A DNA stretch of 64,000 nt, from contig CM069452.1 in assembly GCA_035610835.1 (NCBI GenBank), positions 30,368,143-30,432,142 on the forward strand. Direction: 5' to 3'. The stretch's first letter is position 1. Every line of letters begins with the position of its first letter. The notes beneath the pieces were generated by a model, which was given only the letters and a program-made list of their open reading frames with translations, was not told the DNA's origin and ran no database searches. A program made the translations under genes and the position numbers. This DNA comes from Ophiura sarsii (taxonomy: Eukaryota > Echinodermata > Ophiuroidea > Amphilepidida > Ophiuridae). This document shows, one piece after another, positions 53,266 through 64,000 of this stretch.

Positions 53266-54352
53266 AATTCTGATACATTCATAAATGCATGTTGTAGGAG
53301 ATAAATGTGATTCCTTCTTAATGCCTGACATGAGGCACAATGCAGATTAATGTTTCCTTGTTTAATTTTTCCGTGTGGTGATAATTAACTATGATGATTT
53401 GATTCTAATGGCTCCCCATACAACATTATGCATATATTTGCATTGGTCAGAAATGTTTACTTCTCTGACACTGTAGAAATTATATTCTGTTTCATATTAA
53501 TGTTTGTTTGTGGTTTATACTACTTTTATGAACCTGGTGAAGACAAATTTCGCAAAGTCGTTCACAATACGTGACTATAGTATTCTCTACACCACTTTTA
53601 CTACATCTCCTCGGCTGTATTAAAGGGTTAGATCACGTTTGCATAACTCCACACATAATTTAAAGTTTTGAGAAATCGAAACACTCAAAGTGATGTTTTC
53701 AGAAAAAGTGGCAGTTGCAACAATGTGTCCAACAGTGCTCTTCTTAATTCGTTTCAATTGTCTTTATCTTATATTAAAAGAAAGAATCTGTATTTATTAA
53801 TATGATCTTGTCATGCATGACTAGCCATTAGTGTCCCTGAATCGTTGATAAGTGCCACTTTTCGGAAAACATCATTTTTTGGAAATGTGACTGTTGTGGG
53901 AAAATATGGTATTGAAAAGGGAAATTGTGTGTGGGTAGCCAAGCGTTCTTCCTTTTCAAAAGTGTTTCAATCTTTTAAACGCCTAATTGCGTGTGGGGTT
54001 ATGCAAACAAACTAGGATCTTGAAAAGTGCCTTTTTTGTGAAAACATAATTTTGGGGAAATTTAGGGACAAGCAATATTGATATTAAAAGGGAGACACTT
54101 TTTATGGGTAGCCAAGCGTTTTTATTTTCATAAGTGTTGCAATCCATTCAAATGTCCAAATATGTGATGTAATCTGTGAAAACCCGTCGGATGTCGCAAA
54201 ATGTGAACTAGGGATTATGGGTAATTTTAAAAAAAATAAAAAAATAAAAAATAAAAAAACTTTTTTTTTTATAGATTTTTTTAAAGAAAATTAGTATCCA
54301 ATACTTTGTATCACCATCTTTCATAAAATTTCACCTTCAAAAACTTACTTAA

Positions 54353-55033
54353 GGGGGCTGTGCACCTTCAGGTACAGCCTCCCTAAAACTGCCGTAACTT
54401 CTTTATTATTTATTAAATCTATATAAAAGTATACATTTTTTTGCAGAAAAGGGTTCAATGAATCCAAACATGATCATGAAATTGACCATTTTAAGAGAAA
54501 ATGATAAAAAACACGTTTTTTGACCCATTTTAGGTTCTGCAAAGATAACTCAAAATATATTTTGTTAAATTTTATCTAACTAGTTTTATTATATTCCTCA
54601 TGCAATTCCCTAGGAATCGGTTTTTTATTTTTTATTTTACTTTATTATTTTTTGAATTATCAACCAAAAAGTGCCAAAAAATATGATTTTTTATCAAAAA
54701 ACGTGATTTTCACGATTTTGGAGGTTAAAAATCATGTTTTTTAGCACTTTTTGGTCTATAATTCAAAAAATAATAAGTAAAAATTTTAAAAAAAACCGAT
54801 TCCTAGGGAATTGCATGAGGAATATAATAAAACTAGTATGACACAATTTGGCAAAATATATTTTGAGTTATCTTTGCAGAACCTAAAATGGGTCCAAAAA
54901 CATGTTTTTTATAATTTTCTCCAAAATGGTCAATTTCATGATCATAGTTGGATTCATTGAACCCTTTCCTGCAAAAAAATGTATACTTTTATTAAGATTA
55001 AATGAATAATGAAGAAGTTACGGCAGTTTTACG
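54353..55033. mobile_element. GGGGGCTG TTAA foldback, almost complete
   Basis: After TTAA (54349-54352) the left arm runs GGGGGCTGTGCACCTTCAGG ... CCGTAACTTC ... TATATAAAAGTATAC (54420) to a centre near 54705. The right arm mirrors it to GTTACGGCAGTTTTACG at 55033. The outer ~35 bases and the right TTAA are missing, so it is right-truncated. The arms are about 320 bases. Confidence 0.85.
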
Positions 55034-55293
55034 TCACTTTTATTATTAACCTTATAATGTTATTATATTGAATTATGTATTTTGTTTTGGCCTGTTTTCA
55101 TGATTTCTTGTTTGTAGCTTTTGATGACATCACAATCATCATTCACTCATAACTTTTATTGTAGTGATCGTAGAAAAATGATCGAAACAGTTCTGTAATC
55201 AGCACAGTTTTAGCTTTCTTATGATATAAATATCTCCAATATGAAAAATGCCAAACAAACTTTCTCACTCCGTACATACCAAAGAGACCTTAT

Positions 55294-55476
55294 CTGAGGT
55301 CAGGTGATGACAAATTACTTCTCACAATCCCTCGTACGAAGCGTGCTCTTGGTGACAAAGCCTTCTACGCTATTGCTCCACGTCTATGGAACTCTCTACC
55401 TGCCTCACTCCGCAATTGTTCTACTATTCATAAGTTCAAAAAGGCTCTCAAATTTCATCTATTTCCTAAGCATTAA
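55294..55476 (+). pseudogene. C-terminal end of an L2/CR1-like LINE ORF
   Basis: Sixty uninterrupted codons end at TAA 55474-55476: LLLTIPRTKRALGDKAFYAI then APRLWNSLPASLRNCSTIHK and FKKALKFHLF. The (T/V)PRTxxxxLGDRAFxxxAPRLWNSLP..LR...S...FK..LKxHLF pattern is the standard C-terminus of CR1/L2-clade proteins. The coding start is lost. Confidence 0.85.
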
Positions 55477-55697
55477 TCCCCCACCTCACGGATTCCATTC
55501 TGTTTTTAGCTTTGTATATTGTGCTGTCATATTTTGTGTATGTATAGGCCCTTTTTACTTTGTACAGTATAATAATATTTTGCAATAAGATATAGTGTTT
55601 TTGTGTATTTTAAGATTTTACTATTTTGTACAGCGCTTTGACCACTTATGATTAGGCGCTTAATAAAATGCTGCTCATTATTATTATTATTATTATG
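55477..55697 (+). mobile_element. L2/CR1-like LINE 3' untranslated end with ATT tail
   Basis: Follows the stop directly and ends GTACAGCGCTTTGACCACTT, GATTAGGCGCTTAATAAAAT, then TGCTGCTC and about six ATT units (55678-55697). A GCGCTTTGA...TTAGGCGCT stem followed by short ATT repeats is typical of L2/CR1-type 3' ends recognised by their reverse transcriptase. The insertion is heavily 5'-truncated. Confidence 0.8.
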
Positions 55698-57255
55698 CCA
55701 CCATGTGGCGGGTTTTCACAGATCGCATCACATATGTGCGGAGTTATGCAAACAAACGTGATCTATTTTTAGGGGGGGGTGCTTACTTTTTGTAACCCTT
55801 TATTTCATACATCAAGTGCTGCGCATCAAAATCGACCATATTATTGATAGAAATTTATGTTGAGATATGGAAGGGATTTAAAGGAAAGACTTGAGCTACT
55901 ACATTTGCTGCACTAGACGAAAGTTGAAACTTTTACATAGTATTAGTAGTGTTTGATTACTTTTTTGGCTTCATATCGATACCAAGAAAAACAATATCAG
56001 GTTAACAATATCATATTTGGTATCAAACAAATTTCCCGTAGTAATGCGTAGTGACAATGCAGGCATAGATTTCTACATTTTTCAATAGGCGACTTGACAC
56101 TAAAAATATTATTTTAATATATATCTGTATATCGTATTTTCTCTAAAGAGACAAATACAAACAACGCGATAAAGTTGTTTGTTACCTTTGTCATCTGTGT
56201 ATGCCAGCTTAAGAAACAATTTATTTCGAAATACTAATAGTAAGTAAATCATTCGTGTTTTTTTCAATATTAGGTAATAATATAAGTTGTGAATATTAGG
56301 GTAATACGTGAACACCTGCTATTGATGGGTTGGGAAATATGAGATGGCAAGATTATTAAGAAATGAGGAACACATTTGAGGCATCAAATTATTTTTTAAG
56401 AATAATTTGTCATCGGTTAATTTGCGATAACTATTAATGTTTATACTACAAGCTTAAATGAATTTCAAATGCAATTGGTTCCCTGCATTTGCTTGTTTAT
56501 TCCACACACATGCTACTCTCATTGTAGTTGAGTAAACCAGTGATTTGCATGTATATTTCATTATGGTTAGGCTTCCCTCGTTCAAATAAAAAGAACAATG
56601 ATTTTGTAAAACTTGCTATCAAACACTTATACACAACTTTAAACTTTAAATCACGAGTTTCTAGCATTCCTGGATGGTTTACTTCGACCAGGTGTAAACG
56701 TGGTAAGCCACACAGATGTCACGCACGAAACAACTGCAACGCAAGCAAGAACCGGTTTTATCTCCTAATTAGTCTCTCAACCAGTCCTTAGCTCATCTTT
56801 AATAGTTAAATCTGTATTCATCAATCCTTTTGAATTTATGTGTGATCATTACGTCTTGTAATACGAAGGGGGTTTAGATTGAATTGAGGCCCTACTGATT
56901 CCATAAAATAGCTAGTTGTGATGTGACACTCCTTCGGCTGAAACTTTAATCGAAAAACAAGTAAGAAGATTGGAGTCTTTATACTGCTTTAATTAAATGT
57001 CTGCTTACTGTACATCTGTGAATAATGCTATAATTGTTTTGTATTTCAAATAATTGAGTGGATTTGCGGTGGCTCGGGACACCGCAGATTGCTTAATCTA
57101 ATGTTTGTGTAAGTTATCTTTTAAGCAAGTTTGTGCAGATGTATACGAAGGACAACGCTGGGTAGTTTAATACCTTTTTGATGCATTTTACACGATGACT
57201 TAGATGATGTAGTTATGGGTATATCTGAAAATACGCTTTAGGTGATGATAACAAG

Positions 57256-59975
57256 GTATTGTACCTGATGATTTAATATTACCATGCATTCGCTGTATGA
57301 GTCAATATAATATTGAAATAATGAATAACATTTATACATGTATATTAGGACACGGGAAATAGTTATTGTCGTTTCGTCGTTTTGGATGCATTATACTGTG
57401 CATTATCCTTCAGCTCAAAAGTATATTCCAATTCAATCCTCTTATGAAATCAAGCATGACTTCAAGGTACGGCCTTGTTTAGCCAAACTTCGTTATTACA
57501 TAAAACAGGAACTCATCCGCCAGATACTGTAGAAGGGGAGGGGTATAGTATTTTATTTTATTTGTTTGTTTGTTTCTAGCTCCTCTTACATGTCTTAAAA
57601 CAGCTTGATTTAAATGTTAAATTTCTGAAATTTACTGGGTATTAAAGGAGATTGGACTTTTAAAAGTCCATTTTGACACGAGAGACTGTTTTGATATGAT
57701 TGCTCATGCACGAGAACAGTCGTTTGTCTGATGTTTTTGTTTTCGGTTTCAGAGATTTCATAATTGCAATTCATTTCCAGCAGTTTCTTTGTCTTAACAA
57801 ATAATGAAATAAAAAAGTAGTAGTAATAATATAATAAAATAAAAAAATGAATAAATAATATTAAATTGGGATTCTAGAAAACTTATCGACGCATGCATTG
57901 CGACACATTTCCATTTTACAACGCAATCCCCGTAAGAACAGGCTTTAAGCTAACCATCTTGAAAACACACCGCAATAAAGTACTTCAACCCATATTCGAA
58001 CTTAACATAAAAGTCAAAATTGCAGAAGATTTCTTCTGGGTTTAATCTATTTAGATCGACGCTTACCACCGATGCGTAGGACGCTTAAATGATAGAGTGA
58101 ATTACTTAGCCCATTTCTTATTTAATACGTAGTGACATCCGTCATAGATTTCTGACTTTTAACAGGCGTCATAATACTGACAGTAATATTGTTGTTGTAT
58201 GAATCGTATTTTTGATGAGGTTTGTCGATGTCACGGCAGTTTGGAATACCCCAATGTTTCAGTTTATTAATTTATTGAGACTTGGGTTAAGTCCAAGAAG
58301 TCCAAGAAGTTTTTAGATTCCAAAATATTATTTTGTCATTTTGTCAAGACTAGGACTTCTATGTATAGTATTAAGACTTGCCAAAGTCTAGTGGCTATTA
58401 TGATAGATTCATAATCCTACTTTGGTTATCAATGCAGTGTGCAGCTGAGTATTTTATTGATCCAATACACAAGATGTAATTTTGTTCTGGGTTTTGAGGT
58501 ATTGCAGTATATTACATCGATGGTATAGGGAGTGTTCTTGAGACACACAAATGGGTGCGACCAATTCAACTTACTGGGCCTTATAATTTTATAAACATAG
58601 TTTATAAAAGGCATGAGTATGGGGGCTAGAATTTAGCATGCGCCTGCTATGCATTTTGGAAGGCCAGTGTTGCGGTGGTAGTGTAAATGTACCCATGGTG
58701 ACGTCGTTGTTCTGGAAGAATGCCGAGACATTACCTGTTGTGGAAACCATCCTGCAGTCAATTTAATTTTCATGGATAAACGTGAGTTAAACTTTTCAAT
58801 TCCTTTGTCATTAGAGTATAATTGGGTGATTTGGAGAATAATGATAATATTATAAATGTATGTTTATGGAATTTAAGGACTACATGTCCATGTGACCATG
58901 TCAGAAAATGGGCGTGGCAGCATTGAACATGTCCAATTCGCAATGCAGTTCAGAAACCAAATTCCATGTTAATAATAATGTTTAATACAACAGCCAGGTA
59001 TTAAATATGACATATTTTATTTAATCTATGCTGAAAAGAAAGCAGAAGATTGTGGGTTCAGATATTTTAATGCTGAGGCAAATGACATGTTATTGAGCAA
59101 CAGCGGAAATTTCAATACAATGAGCCATGATATTGAATACATGAATTTTAGGTTGACTACAAGTATCATATTGATATTGATAAGTTGTTCGAATGATAAT
59201 GTGAGTGAATGGGATAACCCAAAAAGATTTGGTATTAAAAAGGGTGGTATTTTAATACATTTTGGCATGATAACATTCTAGAAATTATGTGCATAATAAT
59301 CAAATGGATTAAGATATTACAGATGTTATTAGACATTTCGGTATCTTATCTATTTATCTGTAGCTTTCTTGGTTTGAACTACTTGGGTGTTGGGATTATT
59401 TACTTTGGACGGATACCTGTTGTGTGTGGGATAAATCACGAACATATGCTTTATGACGCATGGACCGACACATAGGCGTATAACACTACTTTGGTAGAAT
59501 CAAGGTGATATGATAAAAACCCATGAACTCTGACTGAGCAGTATATCCAGGTACGTCAGTAATAATTCCCGAAATGGAACATTTTTCGAAGGGAATCCTA
59601 TCATCAGAGAATTCACCCGTCGTCCGCGTATAATTTCATCATCGTTGTGCTACGAACATTTGCGGAGGAATACAACATAACTTTATAATAAAACCGGTTC
59701 CGCGTGTCGAGCTCTTAGTTAATCATCTACGTTGCAACTAATTTTTGTTATATATATTATGTTCTTCGAGGAAAGTCCGAGAAATAAATACATTGTTATT
59801 GTAAACTAATTTGTCTTGAATGTCCCATATAGTGTCCATTCTGAGTATCCCCTGCACTTTACGGTGACAGTCGATGAGATCACCAACTGAAAGCATGTTT
59901 TTCTTTCAAATTAATTATCGGTAATTGTGTACATTCTTTATATAATTTAATTGTTTACGTTACATATCATGTTCA
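57256..59975 (+). other. 2.7 kb present in block B, absent from A; no gene recognised
   Basis: Its first part (CCTGATGATTTAAT...CATTCGCTGTATGAGTC) also follows the G repeat at 33425-33460. It is therefore ancestral, and block A has lost it. AT-rich, with small frames (57338-57532, 59087-59475) and no domain. A short AAGTCCAAG repeat is at 58292. Confidence 0.5.
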
Positions 59976-60890
59976 AATATCAAAGAAAATGCATTAAAGA
60001 AAATTCATTAAATTGTTAAACCAACAATACGATTTTTCTTTAAAACAATCACATTCAAATCAAAATACGTCCTTGCATAAGTTTGCATTTTCCTGTGATT
60101 GTGTATGTTTCTACCACGCCGAAAAGATTCTGATTCATTTTAGTTGTGTGATTAAAATAGCCAAGTTTGGTTAATAATATAGGAAATTCAATGCATATGA
60201 TCACATCCATTATGTATCTTTCTTATACATGTATTTACATCAGTCTATAAAAATAAACGACATTTTGAACAAATGCGTGTATGTCAATGCTATATGCCAA
60301 GTCACCTAACACCTTAATGCCAATGCCTCAAAGTGCATCTTACATTATCATTCAAATCATCCGTAAACATATATTAATTTATCAGGGTTTATTGTTCGAG
60401 TGCAGTTAACCATTTGCTTAAAAGATAATCTACTAAAATATAGGGTAAGAAACAAACTGTGCCCGTGAGCCCGCCCCCGCAAATCAATTCAAATACTTTG
60501 AATATAAAGGCATTGTTCGCAGTGATGCTTTCAATTGAAGCAGCATTGACTACTAAAGAATAAAGATTACCCATGTCTGGACGTATTCGATCTACAACTT
60601 GATTAAGTCCTGCGTTCAGCCCTAGGATTATAAGTATAGCGTCGTGTCACAACTACTTTGCAGAAGCGATAGAGCCTCATTCAATTCAAACATGTACGAG
60701 CATTACAAGACTTTGATCACCGTATTAATTTGAAATCAAATCATCCCTACATTGAGTAAGCATAATTGTGTGTATTTATCTGAATTAATGTTCAGTAAAC
60801 ATACGGCTAAATCAATGAATGTGAACAATGAACTATTCGTATTACGCAAATGAGAAAGATATATGAGGTGAGTCTCATATCGAGGGTTCA

Positions 60891-61122
60891 GCGCCAGAAG
60901 GCCGTAACTCAAAAAATGCTATTCTAAGATAATCAACTTTCAAATATTCGGGACTCATTACACTACACTGTAGATGTAGCACCCAACTTATAACTCTAGT
61001 TTTAGTCAAATTAAGAGTGTTTATGAGTTATCTCTTTATGGTTCTGAAAATCTAGGTTATATGGATTATTTTGGTACCAAAATCTCATTTTACCCAAAAG
61101 TTGAGTTACGACCTTCTGGCGC
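60891..61122. mobile_element. GCGCCAGAAGG MITE, block B copy
   Basis: Orthologous position to 37042-37267 with the same ends and TCA flanks. Differences include a GTAGAT duplication (60970-60975). Confidence 0.7.
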
Positions 61123-61370
61123 TCAATTATAATAATAATATAATAATACAGTATGCATTAGACGTAATGAAATACGATTCATGCTTCTATAATCTGTATC
61201 ACATCTTTCTGACAAGTAATATCATGAATAAAAATCATTGGAAATGTAAAACTTTTGAATCAAAATTAGGAAACCTGTCAATTTGAAGTTAAATGATGTA
61301 TATAATTATTACAAGCAAAGCGACACACAAGGAGTAATAACATATTCTAACCGTCAAATTATTTAAACTA

Positions 61371-62415
61371 CGAGGGTCATTCAATAATTTCTACCTCCTC
61401 ACTCATAACATCGCTAATATGAATGCCAACCTCATGACATTTGTCATGATTATAGCTCTGAATCATAGCTACACATATATAGTAAATAATAACTTATATC
61501 TGCTTTACTGTTGTTATGATGCAATCAAAGCCATGGAGAGATTTTAAAAACGGACACGGAAAATTGCACTAACGATAAATATATGCTTTTTATGTTTTCT
61601 CTCCGTGTTATATGATAAGATATGACAGCCCGATTTAAATACTGAAAAAAGAAAACAATGGATGATTTCTGAATATAATACTCACGTATAGATTCGATGG
61701 TTGGCAATATTAACCTTTGTAGGCTTGCAAATAGTAAAATATCAACTCGAATGTATTGCTACGCCTTTAGCATACTTGAATACTGCTATTCAGTCAAATG
61801 TTCGTTGTTACAAGTCAAGCCACAGTGATGCCTCGAATGTTAAATATTAACATGAAAGTCATTTTATGAGTTTTACTTATATGTAACCATTATAATTGTC
61901 AACCAGGTAGTCAGTGGTAGAAAATTATCACTTAGATATACTTGTAATTTCTCAATTTAGTCCTGTATATTGAAGATCTCTTAGTTCTTATGAAAAGCAA
62001 ACATGACTTTTGCAACGGTTCCCTTTGTAGGGTTAAAACTAAAGGCTGTCATGGTCTGGTTATGGCTAAGTAGAGGGCATTTTTCTCCAAGAAAACTTGT
62101 GACTTTTATTTTTTATGTTCAAAGATATCTGTAATTTAGAACGGTTTTAATTGACCTATAGGTACGTTTTGTCTCTTAGAATCGGCCAAATGAATAGCAC
62201 TTAGGAGACATATGGCTATTATTTATCCGTTTCCGTCGCACTAAATGGTCATTGGTTTTCACAGCATCTCCTAAAAAGTACAAACAGTACTCAGACCAAT
62301 TTGCTATGAATTTGTAGCTGAGAGTCAAAGCTACAATTGTGGAATATTTTATACGACTGGCTTATATAATAGCAAAGTTATGAGGTAGGAGGTAGAACTT
62401 ATTGAATGACCCTCG
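61371..62415. mobile_element. 1,045-base mariner-type element, CGAGGGTCATTCAATAA ends
   Basis: The ends CGAGGGTCATTCAATAATTT and the complement of CGAGGGTCATTCAATAAGTT are flanked by TA (61369-61370, 62416-62417). Block A at 37513-37514 (AAACTATATCAACAG) is the empty site. TACGAGGGT-type ends are characteristic of mariner elements. Terminal repeats extend at least 50 bases (TCTACCTCCT). No transposase frame, so it is a deletion derivative or MITE. It is younger than the A/B duplication. Confidence 0.9.
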
Positions 62416-62511
62416 TATATCAACAGACATAACCCATGAAATGTGTATTTGTATAATACCATATGACTTATATAAAGGCATCATTGCCATATTTCTAGCT
62501 TCCATACATAG

Positions 62512-63040
62512 TGATATGAGTGACATTCAATTTTTTTTTACCAAACAGGCTAAATAGGCATTTAGATGAATCTTTTAGGCATAATTTGATACCAAATTTG
62601 CCCCCTAACAACAAAGATAAACCATGCTTAGCACCATTTAAAGAACAATTTCCTATTTTCAAAAGTCTCATTTCCAATACACAGCACGAAGCACGAGAAA
62701 AAAGGACCAATTGTTAACACACACAATGTCGTCCGACCCAACGCATTTTGCACTGTGCGATCGATAGCCCCGTCAATTGTGGCTAAACACACACACAGAG
62801 ATACCCCCAATTGGTCCTTTCTTCTCGTGCTGTGTATTGGAAATGCGACTTTTGAAAATGGGATATTTTTCTTTAAATGGTGCTAATCATGGTTTATCTT
62901 TATTGCTGGGGGAAAATTTGGTATCAAATTATGCCTAAAGGATTCATCTAAATGCCTATCTAGCCTGTTTGGTAAAATAATTGAATGTTACTCAAAATGA
63001 CATAAACAAAGTGGTATACTTTCTTTTGTTGAACCCTTTA
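62512..63040. mobile_element. Relative of the 26726 foldback element, left end truncated
   Basis: The arms contain ACCAAACAGGCTAAATAGGC...GATGAATC(T/C)TTTAGG and, inverted, CCTAAAGGATTCATCTAAAT...GCCTGTTTGGT, plus AATACACAGCACGA/TCGTGCTGTGTATT at the inner ends. The right end reads TTTCTTTTGTTGAACCCTTT. The corresponding left ~50 bases are missing. Confidence 0.65.
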
Positions 63041-64000
63041 CTTCAAACTGTTATTTATTTGCAGTTAAGACACGAACCATTGGTAATAATGGATAACGTG
63101 TTGCTAAAGCACGGGTAGACGAATCTACTTACTGTTGCGTCAAGGTTTCTTGCATGATTACAACAACCCGCTAGTCCGTAAAAGGGATACAATGTTTAGA
63201 TTTCAATTCCACAATTATCTAATCCAAATAATGATTTAATCGCTTCTGAAACCCCAATAGTCTGGAACTGCGCCAGTCCAATGGATACACCACACTCATA
63301 CTATTATGCATGTTTGTATCAGGCTCGATATAATGGGGTCCGTTTGTTTCGCCGTCTTTGGTAGCACAGGACGACCAACTAAAATATCTTGCCATTATGT
63401 GACACTTAAACAAATACTGCATATTCATCTTGCATGTCTTAATTCCCATACAACAATATTGGCAATGCTAAAAGGGAAACAATATTGACACTATGTAAAC
63501 AGCTTATACATTCACTTAATTTTATAACGCTTACACTTTGTTTTAAGTCGCCATTAATCTTACTAGGTTTTGGTTATGCTTTTAAGCCACTACTTTTTGG
63601 CGTATATTGGCATGATGATAATGCGTCATGTCACCAAATCATGATACGTCAAAAAAGAAATTCAGACCTGAAAACATATCAGTGAACAAACTAAATGGTG
63701 AAATTATCCGTAATCGAAAGAAAAAAATGCCAATACCGGTTTCAATAAAAGATCCATTAACTACCTCCAGTGGGGAAGAGACTAACGGAAAACACACACG
63801 AAAAGTTTCCGTTGGAACTTTCTTCAGCGTTCCCGGCGGATTTTCACACGGGAATTCAATACGGAGCAATACGAGATATTTGTAGATAATCAATTACCAA
63901 GTGCCGGTATGGCTGTGCTCAACATTAACGAACGTGATCAAACACAACTCACCTAGTGTTTGCTTACGTTTCATGTCATCAACGGCAGAGGCAGGAAAAA
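63041..64000. other. No gene recognised
   Basis: Apparently single-copy. Overlapping open frames of about 85 codons run on both strands at 63628-63893 without a domain signature. Confidence 0.35.

Larger units (their letters stand above)
54164..55731. mobile_element. 1.57 kb composite insertion, GTGATG(T/C)(A/G)ATCTGTG ends
   Basis: The ends GTGATGTAATCTGTGAAAAC then CCG, and the complement of GTGATGCGATCTGTGAAAAC, sit between ATAT (54160-54163) and ATAT (55732-55735). Block A reads through at about 34570-34585. Inside are a TTAA foldback element and an L2/CR1-like LINE tail. This is either one element carrying later insertions or a composite. The exact duplication length (4 to 7 bases) is ambiguous because GTG recurs outside. 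Confidence 0.7.
53385..62510 (+). repeat. Segmental duplication, block B
   Basis: Direct paralogue of block A. Matching runs are 53385-54163, 55732-57255 and 59976-61370, with a last stretch at 62416-62510, where homology ends at AGTGATATG. Extra material relative to A is the 1.57 kb composite element, about 2.7 kb at 57256-59975, and the mariner-type element. Confidence 0.9.

Overview
This window reads as AT-rich animal nuclear DNA, most likely from a marine invertebrate, perhaps a deuterostome. The lineage is inferred only from the repeat types: a CXC-domain (tesmin/TSO1-like) fragment, L2/CR1-like and other non-LTR retrotransposon 3' ends, tRNA-derived SINE heads, and very many short inverted-repeat DNA transposons. 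There are no operons, ribosome binding sites or dense ORFs. I recognise no complete host protein gene. The only convincing coding sequence is the CXC fragment at the left edge and broken transposon proteins.

Layout. 1-1.2 kb: tandemly duplicated C-terminal end of a CXC-motif protein with long poly-G tracts, then a polypyrimidine tract. 1.3-5.5 kb: inverted-repeat elements and a near-perfect 280-base palindrome. 6.2-11.6 kb: a ~37-39 base minisatellite split by a ~5.0 kb block. That block has inverted arrays of a 7-base motif at both ends and an 8-base near-identical flank, so it is a candidate large non-autonomous element. It holds SINE heads, a LINE 3' end with an 11-base target duplication, and a 646-base element with a 31-base minisatellite. 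11.6-20.5 kb: mostly single-copy DNA with several MITEs. 21.9-28.7 kb: one long ancestral repeat (called G+F here) broken by five nested DNA transposons. Paralogous uninterrupted sites elsewhere in the window confirm the target sites of four of them. The fifth sits inside one of the four and is placed by its TAA duplication. 28.9-33.5 kb: more MITEs and repeat copies.

33.7-62.5 kb is dominated by a direct segmental duplication: block A at 33.7-37.6 kb and block B at 53.4-62.5 kb, about 96% identical by eye in a 210-base sample. Block B carries later insertions, and block A lacks 2.7 kb. Between them lie an inverted second copy of F (38.5-42.0 kb) and a diverged tandem array of repeat H (43.1-46.3 kb).

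The most coherent theme is transposon archaeology. At least five element families sit at TTAA sites. Most of these begin GGG and share an ATAAAAGTATA motif about 60-77 bases inside the end. Another set sits at TA sites (Tc1/mariner type). The TA set includes a Tc1-like element with an internal deletion that fuses the transposase start to its C-terminal end. Because F, G and A/B occur as paralogous copies, the window contains its own empty sites, so exact target duplications and insertion order can be read without outside data.
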